Shown in pieces: positions 1-8,184 of a DNA stretch of 64,000 bases; position 1 is the stretch's first letter, and each line of letters begins with the position of its first letter. This DNA is from Phytophthora sp. 'mugwort' (Eukaryota; Oomycota; Peronosporomycetes; Peronosporales; Peronosporaceae), in assembly GCA_033558025.1 (NCBI GenBank), contig JAUCEF010000006.1, forward strand, positions 3,906,001-3,970,000, in the 5' to 3' direction. The notes under the pieces were generated by a model. It worked only from the letters and a program-made list of their open reading frames with translations, had not been told where the DNA came from and ran no database searches. Position numbers and translations under genes: made by a program.

Positions 1-136
1 ATAGCGCCTCGGTCTGACTCGTCTCCGCGATGTGGCGCTGGATCTGCGTCTCTAAGTCCACGGGCTCTCCCACGACCAGGTCGTCGTACACGAGGTTCTG
101 GTCGCCGCCTGCGTCCAGCTCCAGAAAAGTGTCCAT
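1..136 (-). CDS. Hypothetical protein, 5' end of a host gene (partial)
   Basis: The minus strand is open from an ATG at 136 to the window edge (45 codons). It begins MDTFLELDAGGDQNLVYDDL and stays acidic and hydrophilic. No signal peptide, membrane segment or family motif is visible, and I do not recognise the protein. The start is favoured because it is the first ATG in the frame and an initiator-like motif lies 19-26 bp upstream. It is the only host gene left of the transposon island. The rest of the gene is outside the window. Confidence 0.5.
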   Translation of the reverse strand, partial: MDTFLELDAGGDQNLVYDDLVVGEPVDLETQIQRHIAETSQTEAL

Positions 137-154
137 CTACCGTTGGTACCGTGC

Positions 155-162
155 GAGAATGA
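155..162 (-). promoter_or_regulatory. Candidate oomycete initiator element (Inr)
   Basis: On the minus strand the sequence reads TCATTCTC, which fits the oomycete Inr pattern YCAYTYY. It lies just upstream of the ATG at 136, where oomycete transcription starts often occur. Such a short degenerate match can arise by chance, so this is supportive only. Confidence 0.35.
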
Positions 163-896
163 CAGGACAGTCGGGACTAGACGAGCGAGATATTAAGCTC
201 TCAATATGACAGCCTCTTTTCTTGAATCTCCTCTGATATCTGTTCATTAGTGTTGAGGGTTCAGAGACATGAATATTGACGTGCACTGATTCAGGGTATA
301 ACGGATCGTTATGTACTTTGTTATTAACGGTTGCGACGGTACCATAACATAAAGTACTGTATTCCCCCTGTCAGAGGCGTCAACCAAAATGCAAATGGGG
401 TACTTAGTAGGTCTTTCGACCTCTGTTCAAAAACATTGAAGTACACGAACTTAAACGAGCTAATGCTGTACTGATACAAAAGCCCATTTCCAGCACTGCA
501 ACACTTCAAGTGGCCAGGCGCAGTGGCGGAGCGGCGATTCCTCTGTAACCAGGCGGCGGACCGCGCTGAAACATGCACTGTGCTGCATGGTGTGTATGCC
601 TAGCTACCCCTAAGGCTGCAGATACGCAACTTTCGTAAAAGCATGCGTTTGTCAAGGATTCAGTGCATTATGTATTTTACAATAACGTAGCAGAAGGGAT
701 TATTGCCGAAAATCGGACCCCTAAGGAAATGTGAAAATTTATCATGCGTTTTACGCTAAAATCAACAATTTTATCAGAAAACAGGAGATTAAATAAAGAT
801 CTATTCGTTAAAGTATTAGACGCTAACCCAAAAGCTTGCAAAATTGACGACAGCGTGCTCAGCGAAAACCGTGAACAAACCACGTGAATTTGCCGT
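163..896. other. Intergenic, no gene seen
   Basis: AT-rich sequence with no convincing reading frame on either strand; the short open frames here do not look like protein. At 699-712 the string attattgccgaaa repeats the core of the pogo-like terminal repeat found at 899-917. It may be a trace of another excised or internally deleted copy. Confidence 0.5.
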
Positions 897-898
897 TA

Positions 899-917
899 CC
901 CAGATTATTGCCGAAAC
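899..917 (+). repeat. Pogo left terminal inverted repeat
   Basis: Starts directly after the TA at 897-898 and reads CCCAGATTATTGCCGAAAC inwards. The inward reading of the right end is CCAAGATTATTGCCAAAC. The two agree except for one substitution and a one-base indel. Confidence 0.85.
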
Positions 918-959
918 CCACCATACCAAAATGATGTATAAATCTGGGGATGATTGCAG

Positions 960-2312
960 CTACACATCAATGTTTTGCAAGTCCTCGCGCGTGAAGAGCC
1001 GACGGTTCACATCAAGTGTCTTGCGCCACTTGCGAGCCTTTGAAGACGACGCAGGAACCTTTAAGATCTCCGTCTGCACGATCTCTCTGACTTTGAGCCA
1101 GGAGGGCAACTCAAAGTCCGTGACGCACCCGCCATCTTGAAAGAGCTTGAGCCGACGCGTTGTTGCGGTAGTGACACTAGCCAAAGCCCACATGCTCTAA
1201 AGCCAGCAATCACATTGGCGGGCTTGTCCATGATGCCCTTGGTCCACGCGGTACTCACCAGTCGAATGGCGGTTTAGTGCGCGATAGAACCTTCGCCTCC
1301 GTTCAGATTGTACTCGCGCATCACGGCGTCGATAGTGGCCTTGAAAGGCTTGAATACGGTCACGACCAGCGGCTGCAGAAGGTGTGGCGTTCGCTGACAG
1401 GAGTACGAGGATGATCTTGAGTCGCATTGCCTCACGCACGATCTCACCATTGTAGTCGCTGCTGCATCCGTCGTACACCAGGATCAGCGGTCGCTTGACA
1501 GTAACTGGCACGGCGTCCGAAAAGTGGCGGAGCGATCGGATGAGCCCCGCGCTATTCATGAAAACACGAGGAGCGGTCGTGACAACGGTGCTTGGGGCAT
1601 CGCACTCGTCCAACACGTCGCGCGTGACGCGTTCGCCGGGTAAAATGTACAGCGGTGGGCAGACCAATCCCGCTGCCGACACGCACGCGATGACAGTGAG
1701 GTGGAAGTTGCACTGGGTAGACTTGCTCCAGACGTTCCGCGAGCCCTTGACCACAATCACCTTCGTCTGCCTGCTTTTCTGGGAGAATCCCGTCTCATCC
1801 GTGTTGAACACTCGATCCGGACTTGCATTGCGCTCAATGATGAGCTTCCTGTACTTGATGAAGAACTCTCGGAGACTGCCCATGATGACCTCATTCCAAG
1901 CACGCTTGATCACTTGGCTGTCGCGTAGCCACAGATCCAGATGGCGCTTGAGAAAGCACGAAACCCACCTTATCGTGAGGAAACCTGTACTTCGCGTCAC
2001 ACCATACTTGGCTTGGTACATGTCGTTTGCCTTCGTCAACGCCGCCGCACGTTTGACCGGCAGCCGGTTCTTCTCTATTCCGACCACCCAGTCGCGGAGG
2101 TCGCTCTCCAGCTCTCCTCCCAGGACTGGCGGCGGTCCAGGCTTTCGCAGTGCCACATCGTTCTTGAGCAGTTTGGCTCGGTAACGTATCGTTCGCTCTG
2201 GAACATCAGGATACTCTTCTCGAACGCGGCCCATCTTGGCGCCCGCAGCATACACACACGCAGCAGCATCCAGGTCTTCTAGTGAATAACTTTTCCGCCC
2301 TGCTGGTGACAT
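960..2312 (-). pseudogene. Pogo/Tigger-type DDE transposase, broken
   Basis: The frame opens at the ATG at 2312 with an N-terminal helix-turn-helix region (about residues 1-60) and a second, CENP-B-like DNA-binding region (to about 130). The DDE core follows, with the first catalytic Asp in NTDETGF and the second in LVYDGCSS. Near 1385 the frame shifts; in the next frame the C-terminal motif reads QPLVVTVFKPF. In relatives this position is normally LD, so the third catalytic acid is Val (GTC for GAC). That frame meets a stop near 1274, and a second shift near 1190 is needed to reach the natural-looking C-terminus ending at 960. Length and order fit a pogo transposase; the copy cannot be active. 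Confidence 0.8.
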
Positions 2313-2510
2313 TGTGGCCTCTGTGTTCTCCTCCTGTGCCGTACGCTTCCTGCCTCACATGTGGTGACTATGTCCTTGCTGCAGGGGAAAAGGAGAAGTC
2401 CAGCCTCGTTGTGCGATGTGACATAGCTCGGCAATAAACTGGGTAAATTAGGTATCAGCCAATCACAGCATTTTCAGCGCCTAATTACGAAGTTTGATTG
2501 GCTGATATAT

Positions 2511-2529
2511 GGTTTGGCAATAATCTTGG
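2511..2529 (-). repeat. Pogo right terminal inverted repeat
   Basis: Inverse of the left repeat, followed immediately by the TA at 2530-2531. The repeat pair plus the matching TA pair fixes both ends of the element to the base. Confidence 0.85.
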
Positions 2530-2861
2530 TAATCGGCAACGAGCAGTTCCGATACGTTATGCATTTTAGCTCTCCTCGCTGCTACTGTCGGACAACACGG
2601 AGCTGTAGACGCTTGCGCGTCATCACTGGAGTTGACGGTGCGAGTGGCAGCAGCTTTCTCAACCTGCAGGCCTCGAAGCTTGTCAATAATCTCTCCAACA
2701 TCACCAGCTAAGTAGTGCTGTTGCACTATAGAGTCCAACTTGCTGCTGCCAGTCATTTCACCTCTCAAAATTGCTAGTAAATCTCCGAATATTACAGGTG
2801 ACGCATCTGACAAACCCAAACCCAAATGGTCTGGACAAAGTGCTATGATATTGTTCGTTAG
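2530..2861 (-). pseudogene. Truncated unknown gene, 3' end
   Basis: An open minus-strand frame of about 110 codons runs from the Gypsy-1 junction (about 2861) to the pogo insertion. Recognisable stretches include LGLGLSDASPVIFGDLLAIL and a helical segment around DVGEIIDKLRGLQ. Joining the two flanks across the TA target gives GAT TAA, a stop codon exactly at the insertion site, so the pogo appears to have landed in the stop codon of this frame. With the pogo present, translation would run on into the terminal repeat for about 15 codons. Both ends are cut by transposons and no family is recognised. It could be a host gene or an unrecognised element. Confidence 0.4.
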
Positions 2862-3960
2862 ACATGGCCAGTGGGTTCTGGGTGGTCCCGATGATCGATC
2901 GAGCTCGCGCGATCTCTGCCTTCATTACTCCGTTCGGACTGTTCGAATGGAACAGGATGCCATTTGGACTTAAGAACGCGCCACAGATCTACCATCGATT
3001 GGTGGACAACGCTTTGTATGGATTCGTGAAGATCTCGAAATCTGAACCTTCAGGACAATGCACAGACTTGTTTGACACAGGAGAACCCGAAGGTCCTGGC
3101 AAGCCTTCGGTTCAAGGGCGGAGATCATACATCGACGACACCCTGATCACTGTCGGAACTTGGGATCGGCTATGTGATCGAGTGGAACGTCTACTGGATG
3201 TCTGTGACAAATGGAGCTTGGCAATCAATGTAAAAAGTTGATTACCTAGGGCATCGAGTGTCGATTGAGGGCCTGAAAGCACATCCGAAGGACGCGAAAG
3301 GGTTAACCGACTTGCCTTCCCCAGAATAGTTCAGATCGATGCAATCGTTCCTAGGCAGTTTGACATATTATAGCCGATTCATTGAAGACTATGCAATTTA
3401 TGCAGCAGTCTTGTATGAGTTGCGTGAAGTGGATTTAACGAGCTGAGGAAGCGTCAAGATCTCCGTCGAGCTCTCAACGAAACTCTCCCCGATCCCGATC
3501 TAGACGTTCCTGATCCAGACAGATCCGGTTATCCTCTACCTGATCAACCGAAGACGGTCCTGAGTGCAGCAGACGAGAAGTAGATCCGGGCGTCCCGATC
3601 TTTTAACAATCTGAAGGAGAAGATTGCCGCCACTCCGATCTTGCGTCACTTTGATCCAGATCGTCAACCTGTGGTAGTCGTTTATGCCAGTGAGTGGGCG
3701 ATCTCGGCCGCTCTGATGCAAGAGCACGATCGCGTGTACCACCCAGTGATGTTCGCGAGTCGTACGCTGAAGGCGAATGAACTAACTGCAACGTGGTGGG
3801 GAAGGAAGTGTTTGGGCCTCTTGCGGACCTTGGATCTGAACTACAACATGTTGGTTGGGCGACAGATCCGGATCCTGACCAGACACTCGACGCTAGCATG
3901 GATCTTCAGATCACCTGGTCTCCAAGGACAACTAGGCCAATAAGCTGCTCTCCTGTCGCT
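2861..3960 (+). pseudogene. Gypsy-1 reverse transcriptase and RNase H
   Basis: RT palm motifs are clear: FGLFEWNRMPFGLKNAPQIY upstream, then the catalytic YIDD box at 3128-3139. The thumb follows (YLGHRV, then SFLGSLTYYSRFIEDY) after a frame change near 3240 and a stop near 3330. The first RNase H begins with LRHFDPDRQ and VVVVYASEWAISAALMQ (about 3641-3720) and runs to about 3940. The region copies RNA to DNA and removes the RNA strand in active relatives; here at least three frame breaks prevent it. Confidence 0.75.
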
Positions 3961-4075
3961 CGAGATCGAGAAGTGTACCTAGGGAGAAGATGAGATCTTG
4001 GGGGAGATCACCGCCAGTATTACACCTCGGTCCAAGGTGGACGAGGCCTTGATCGCGATCGCACTCAGGAAAAAG

Positions 4076-4196
4076 CCACGCCATCAGATTCAAGCACCGA
4101 TCCCAGTAATAGGCGCGGATGAAGAGCTGTTTGTAGAACCACGCCATCAGATTCAAGCACCGATCCCAGTAATAGCCGCGGATGAAGAGCTGTTTG
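4076..4196 (+). repeat. 58-bp direct duplication inside Gypsy-1 pol
   Basis: 4076-4133 and 4139-4196 are the same 58 bp with one mismatch, separated by 5 bp. The copied stretch encodes PRHQIQAPIPVI followed by ADEELF in the linker before the second RNase H. The 63-bp period keeps the reading frame, so this is a local in-frame duplication of this copy. Confidence 0.9.
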
Positions 4197-4620
4197 GTGT
4201 GTTTTGACGGATCTGCACGAGTAAAACGGGGCGGCGGAGCCTATATTGCGATTTTGTGGAAGTTACCTGAGTGGACGGTTTTGAAGGCCCGATCCGGTTA
4301 TGCCGCGGATCTGACCGTGAACGAGGTAGAGTACAACGAACTCCCGCTGTGGTTTGACTTGTTGGAAGGGATGACGCAGGGACAGTTGGTGATTTGCGGT
4401 GATTCAAACCTGGTGATCAGACAAGATGCCTGCAGACGATCTCGCCTCGCGAGATCGTCTGCAGGCATTCGGATTGACGCTGTTAAGGCAGAAGTCCCTG
4501 GATCGGCTTAAGATCTGGCCAGATCAAGAACTGTTTTATATGTGAAGTGTGACTGGAATGCTAGTGCGGACAGTTTGGCGAGCGCGGCGTTACAGTGGCA
4601 GCAAGGAGTGATTGTCAACG
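4185..4620 (+). pseudogene. Gypsy-1 second (archaeal-type) RNase H domain
   Basis: After the classical RNase H a separate RNase H fold begins: CFDGSARVKRGGGAY (first Asp), NEVEYNELPL (Glu) and LVICGDSNLVIRQ (Asp). The C-terminal half resumes at 4542 with CDWNASADSLASAALQW, where the last Asp is expected. Ty3/Gypsy elements with an extra archaeal-type RNase H are known from plants (Tat group) and oomycetes. A 20-bp-arm palindrome (4426-4468) replaces the sequence just after IRQ and breaks the frame. Confidence 0.7.
4426..4468. repeat. Perfect palindrome, 20-bp arms, 3-nt loop
   Basis: atgcctgcagacgatctcgc at 4426-4445 is followed by ctc and then its exact reverse complement at 4449-4468. The right arm replaces expected RNase H coding sequence, so it looks like a local inverted duplication made during copying or repair. 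Confidence 0.95.
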
Positions 4621-4949
4621 AGGTGGAGGCGTATCAGGATCTGGTCACGTTGAATCGCTTTGATGAGATCCTAATGATCAGATCGGAGGATACTGTGGTG
4701 CGAGGCTCGCCAGTAGCTACTCGATCGGGGACTAGATCCGTGCACCGACCGACGGTTTTGGACGAGATTTGTGTGAGAGATCCCCGTGTCGATCGTATCC
4801 GACAGGTCCAAGGCGAGGAAGTATGGATATCAAGTTTGAAGAAGCATCTGACTGGAGTTGTGACCGATCTCACACAAGATCAGGCTAGACTGTACGGCAA
4901 ATAGCGTCGGACGATGACATCGACGAGCTGTTCTACTGTTCGCCTACCA

Positions 4950-5279
4950 AGATATCGGAAGTGGATCGGGACGGATTGATGAGGCTGGTCGTGTCCGAGC
5001 CACTCCACCTTGATGCCTTGCATCACTATCAGCTAGCGTTGAAGGTGGCCATCAGGGGATTGGTCGCACATATCAACGGATCAGGGATCATTTTCATTGG
5101 AGAGGCTTATATCGCAGTGTGCAGAGAGATGTGGGGGAATGTGTAGATTGTGAAACCAGAAAGGGTCGTCCCACAATCAGAGGGGAATCGCCTGGGAACC
5201 TCCAGGCGATATATCCTGTTTAGGTCATTGCAATGGATCACATACCCTCACTGCCCAAGTCGTTCAAGGGCAACACTGA
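4950..5279 (+). pseudogene. Gypsy-1 integrase, N-terminal part
   Basis: The zinc-binding region (LHHYQLALKV, then in a shifted frame the CVDCETRKG-like stretch near 5140) is followed by the start of the catalytic core, MDHIPSLPKSFKGNT (from 5233), with the first catalytic Asp. The core stops at 5279 where a solo LTR has inserted, and resumes after 6078. Confidence 0.65.
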
Positions 5280-6074
5280 TGTGGTATTGCAGCACACACA
5301 AATCGACAGATGTGGTTACTTAAGCAAGATTCACAACAATAGCCGAGCTAGTCGGCCCTTGTTGGGCTGCGCTGGGTTGCTCCTAGCGGTTCGGCCCTTC
5401 CGGGACAGCGGTATCTCGCTTCCGCCGAGACCAAGTGCCCCAAGCCAGTCAATTCACAGAGGTCAGCTGAGCTGACTGCCTCTGGCTCAGGTATCCCGTG
5501 TCCTCCGCTAAAGAGCGGACGACGGCGCGTTAGCGCTTTGACGGGTCGCCGAGAGCAAAGGCTTCTCGGCTAGAAGTGTTACGGTACCCGGGCTGTACGG
5601 CGTACCGGCCCGCCGAGTTCGGCAGGACTTGTTCCTTCGCGCTTGGCGAGCCACGCCCTTCCCCGGGCCGACCTAGTTTCTATTGGCGCTACCAGTCAAC
5701 ACCCTACAACCTATGCCTCTCGGGTGTCAACGGTAACCATAATCCAGCCCATGCAGGGACTTACCGGATAGTGTACACTTGTCTTGGACTTAGAAAGAGT
5801 TACTCTGTTTTTATTTTATGTCCCGGGAGCATCCAGGGAGCTCTTCCTATTGTTAACTATGTTCCTATACAAATATCAAATGAAACGAAATGTGGTCAAC
5901 TCTCAACCGACCCTTCGCAAAGATTTCAATGTAACCACCCAAACTCCACATCCAGTCGAGTCATCCAGTCGAGTGGCCGGATCGTTAGCTGAGTTCGTAC
6001 TCAGCGAGCAGTACCGTGGTTGCTTACTTAAGTGCGATGTGTGAGCTACTTCATCTGGCGTCCACAGCACCTCA
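5280..6074 (+). mobile_element. Solo LTR, family X, inside Gypsy-1 integrase
   Basis: A 795-bp TG...CA segment, by eye about 97% identical to the reverse complement of 39452-40247, the LTR of Gypsy-3. Flanks are CTGA (5276-5279) and GTGA (6075-6078), a probable 4-bp target duplication with one change. Removing LTR plus one duplicate rejoins Gypsy-1 in frame: FKGNT, then ELVIRVDLFTGY. This supports the ends. A solo LTR implies the internal part was lost by LTR-LTR recombination. It contains a cluster of short hairpins (5503-5569). The open frames inside do not look like protein. Confidence 0.8.
5503..5569. repeat. Three consecutive hairpins in LTR X
   Basis: tccgc/gcgga (5503-5518), gcgc/gcgc (5524-5535) and gccgaga/tctcggc (5547-5569) are inverted pairs in 67 bp. 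All three are preserved in the second LTR X copy near 40000, except for a change in the outermost pair of the first. Confidence 0.7.
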
Positions 6075-6640
6075 GTGAACTAGTGATCCGGGTAGATCTG
6101 TTCACAGGATATGTGATCGCGAAGGAAAGTGCGTCTAGAACGGCTCAGACGATCGCCGAGCCATAGGAGGAGTGCGGCTTCAGGAGGTTTGGCGCTAGCG
6201 AAGTGATCCGTCACGATCAGAGCCCGGGTTCATGTCTGACTTCTTCCAAGCGTTTAACAAGATCCTCGGATAACGACAGAGGGCGACAATGGCGTATCGA
6301 CCGCAAGCAAACGGAACAGCGGAACGGATGGTACAGACTATAACTCGAGCTTTGAAGATGTATGTTCAAGATCAGACCAACAAGATTGGGATGAGTACGC
6401 GGAACGATTGACGTTTGCTATCAACACGGCCCAAGATCGAGTGTGAGGGGATACACCATTCTATCTAGTACACGGGTGGGACCACAGATCGACGTTGGAA
6501 GCCACCATACCTTTGGGCAGTACTCGCACCCGAGATCGAGATCCTAGGAGATGGAGGTACCAGATCCAGCGTCATTACATAACGGCGAGGGAACAAGTCA
6601 ATGTCAAGCTGCGGGAGCCGATCTCAGATCGAGCCGATCG
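6075..6640 (+). pseudogene. Gypsy-1 integrase, C-terminal part
   Basis: Continues the core with VDLFTGYVIAKES, then in changing frames EPGFMSDFFQAFNKI (second Asp region) and YRPQANGTAERMVQ (6297-6335), which carries the catalytic Glu. Downstream, FAINTAQDRV and DTPFYLVHGWDHRSTLEA are typical of the post-core region. Frameshifts are frequent. Similarity fades near 6640; no chromodomain or 3' LTR could be identified. Confidence 0.65.
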
Positions 6641-7095
6641 CTGTAGCGTCGTTACACGAAGGTAACAAGAGTGTCGCCGCGCTACGTGTCACCTTGCAGT
6701 AAGTTGTACTTCGTACCACTTGGATTAACGGGATTTCAGTATGTGGCCACAGGGCCACTCGTTATGCGTTGACTAGGTTCAACTATAATAGATAGTTAGA
6801 GTCATACATTTACACCACAGGCCGCTTTGCCGCAAATAAGCAAATCAATAACAGTTCAGTTTTAGCATCAAAGAGAGTATTCGCCCTAGGTTTAGGAATA
6901 CTGACTCTTTGAGTCTCTAGTAGTATAACTAGAGCGATCTAAGCCTCTGCAGGAGACCTTAGGGGTTAGGATAACCACAGCTAAGACTCGGGGAGTCAAA
7001 CGTCTTCCTCTGACGCACTACGCGATGCAGCCCCGCTGCATCTGCACCGACGTCGACGACATCTACGATGGGGCTCCCGGCCTAAACCGCTCATC
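6641..7095. other. Uncharacterised junction between two Gypsy relics
   Basis: No protein-like frame. The AT-rich stretch 6770-6990 may belong to the LTR or leader of the gag relic that follows, but I could not match it to another LTR in the window. Confidence 0.35.
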
Positions 7096-7848
7096 GTGAG
7101 CGTCAAGCCTTTCGAAGGAAAGGAGGGGGAGAATCTCATATTGTCGATCCGTGAGATCGAAATGGCGATGGGAGCAACAGCGCGTGGCACTAGCGATCTC
7201 GAAGCTCGGTGGCCGAGCAGAAAATGGGCACTCACGTGCGGCACGTCGGTGGACGCGGCCTTCCCGTGCTGGGAAGAGCTGAAACCCAAGCTTTTGCAAG
7301 TGTTTGCTCCGCCTAATCAGGCGTACCGTGTGAGGTCACGCTTTTTGAGTACCCGCCAGGGTAAGAAGGACTTGGTGGACTTCGTCCAGGAGTTGCGAAC
7401 TCTGATCGCCGGCATGACAGCCGATCCTCTGCCAGAGGCAGTGACTGCGACAGTCTTGATAGAGGGCCTCCACACTGGCGTGACCAGGACGGAAGTCTTC
7501 CGCTCTCACCCTTCCTCGTCTGAAGAGGCTGTGAGAATGGCGTCGAACACCGAGTTCAACTTTAAGTCGTCTCGACTTGGCTGGGGCGTTGCCAACGCTA
7601 CCCCATCCGACGGACCGGTCCCTGTGGACCTCAGCTACGACGAAGATGAGGAAGCTGAACTTCACGCTGCCGAGCAGCGTATGGGTGCTCGTCGGTGCTT
7701 CATCCGCCGAAGCACCACCCATTTGAGGGCAACCTGCCCGTCGCGCAGGTCGCGTCAAGTTCCAACGAGCCTTCGCTCTGTAGCGAGCCAAGCCATCGGC
7801 TCGTCGCGGGGAAACGGCGACACTCAGTAGGCGCGGGGAAAAGGCTCA
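7096..7848 (+). pseudogene. Gypsy gag (capsid to zinc knuckle) relic
   Basis: One 244-codon open frame with the retrotransposon gag pattern: SVKPFEGKEGENL, WALTCGTSVDAAFPCWEELK, LLQVFAPPNQAYRVRSRFL and LVDFVQELRTLI. It is followed by a PVDLSYDEDEEAE linker and a zinc knuckle CFIRRSTTHLRATC. The knuckle should be CX2CX4HX4C, but the second Cys is Arg. The frame begins with GTG at 7096 where relatives continue from an N-terminal region, so this is an internal fragment. It is cut at 7848 by a Copia-type LTR. Gag packages the element RNA. Confidence 0.7.
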
Positions 7849-8184
7849 TGGTCTTTAGAGCAAAATGCAAAGTGATTGATTCGGTCCTTTGTTCGCTATG
7901 CTACTCTATGCGTCTCTTCTACCTACTGGATACACTCTACTGGATTCCTTACTGGCTACTGAGTTCTTCCAGCCAATCGGCGAGTGACACGTCGTATCCC
8001 CGTCTTGTATCCGCAATTTTGTACCCACGTGTGCGTAATCGTCGATACGTCAACAGCGTCCCGTAATCCATGTGTCATCATCAGTGACCCATGATGACCA
8101 AAGTGATTATGGCTCCACGGGCTTGAAGGCCATACCGGTTACTACTGGTACGCCGGGGCTGGACGAGACGCCTCCTTGACAACA
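7849..8184 (-). mobile_element. Copia-1-type LTR, complete and isolated
   Basis: A 336-bp minus-oriented LTR (TGTTGTCAAGG... to ...AAAGACCA) closely matching the Copia-1 5' LTR at 16214-16551. Gag sequence lies on both sides (C-terminal gag to the left, N-terminal gag to the right), so the flanks were not contiguous in one element. The flanking pentamers (gctca, gcaac) do not match, which suggests rearrangement after insertion or recombination between two copies. Confidence 0.75.

Larger units (their letters stand above)
899..2529 (-). mobile_element. Pogo-like (Tc1/mariner superfamily) DNA transposon
   Basis: A 1631-bp element bounded by terminal inverted repeats and flanked on both sides by TA (897-898 and 2530-2531), the target duplication of this superfamily. 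It holds one gene, a minus-strand pogo/Tigger-type transposase (960-2312). The right end also carries a subterminal repeat: a near copy of the terminal repeat at 2429-2446, plus a 13-bp inverted pair (tatcagccaatca near 2453 and tgattggctgata near 2495). The transposase has frameshifts and a stop, so the copy is dead as an autonomous element. Confidence 0.85.
2861..6640 (+). mobile_element. Gypsy-1: Ty3/Gypsy retrotransposon pol relic with two RNase H domains
   Basis: Plus-strand pol in the order reverse transcriptase, RNase H, archaeal-type RNase H, integrase. The 5' part (LTR, gag, protease, RT fingers) is missing: the copy starts inside RT at the codons for DMASGFWVVPM. The integrase is interrupted by a solo LTR at 5280-6074. 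Many frameshifts and stops are present. GATC is over-represented: I count 15 in 2881-3540 against about 2.6 expected from equal base use. The 3' end is placed near 6640, where integrase similarity fades; no 3' LTR was identified. Confidence 0.75.

Noticed and set aside
1495..2184. 229-codon plus-strand open frame across the pogo transposase
   Set aside because: It is the antisense shadow of a clear transposase; its residues show no motif.
5576..6044. Open frames of 138 and 86 codons in the solo LTR
   Set aside because: They lie in an LTR and a similar frame in the second LTR copy is not better conserved than the flanks.
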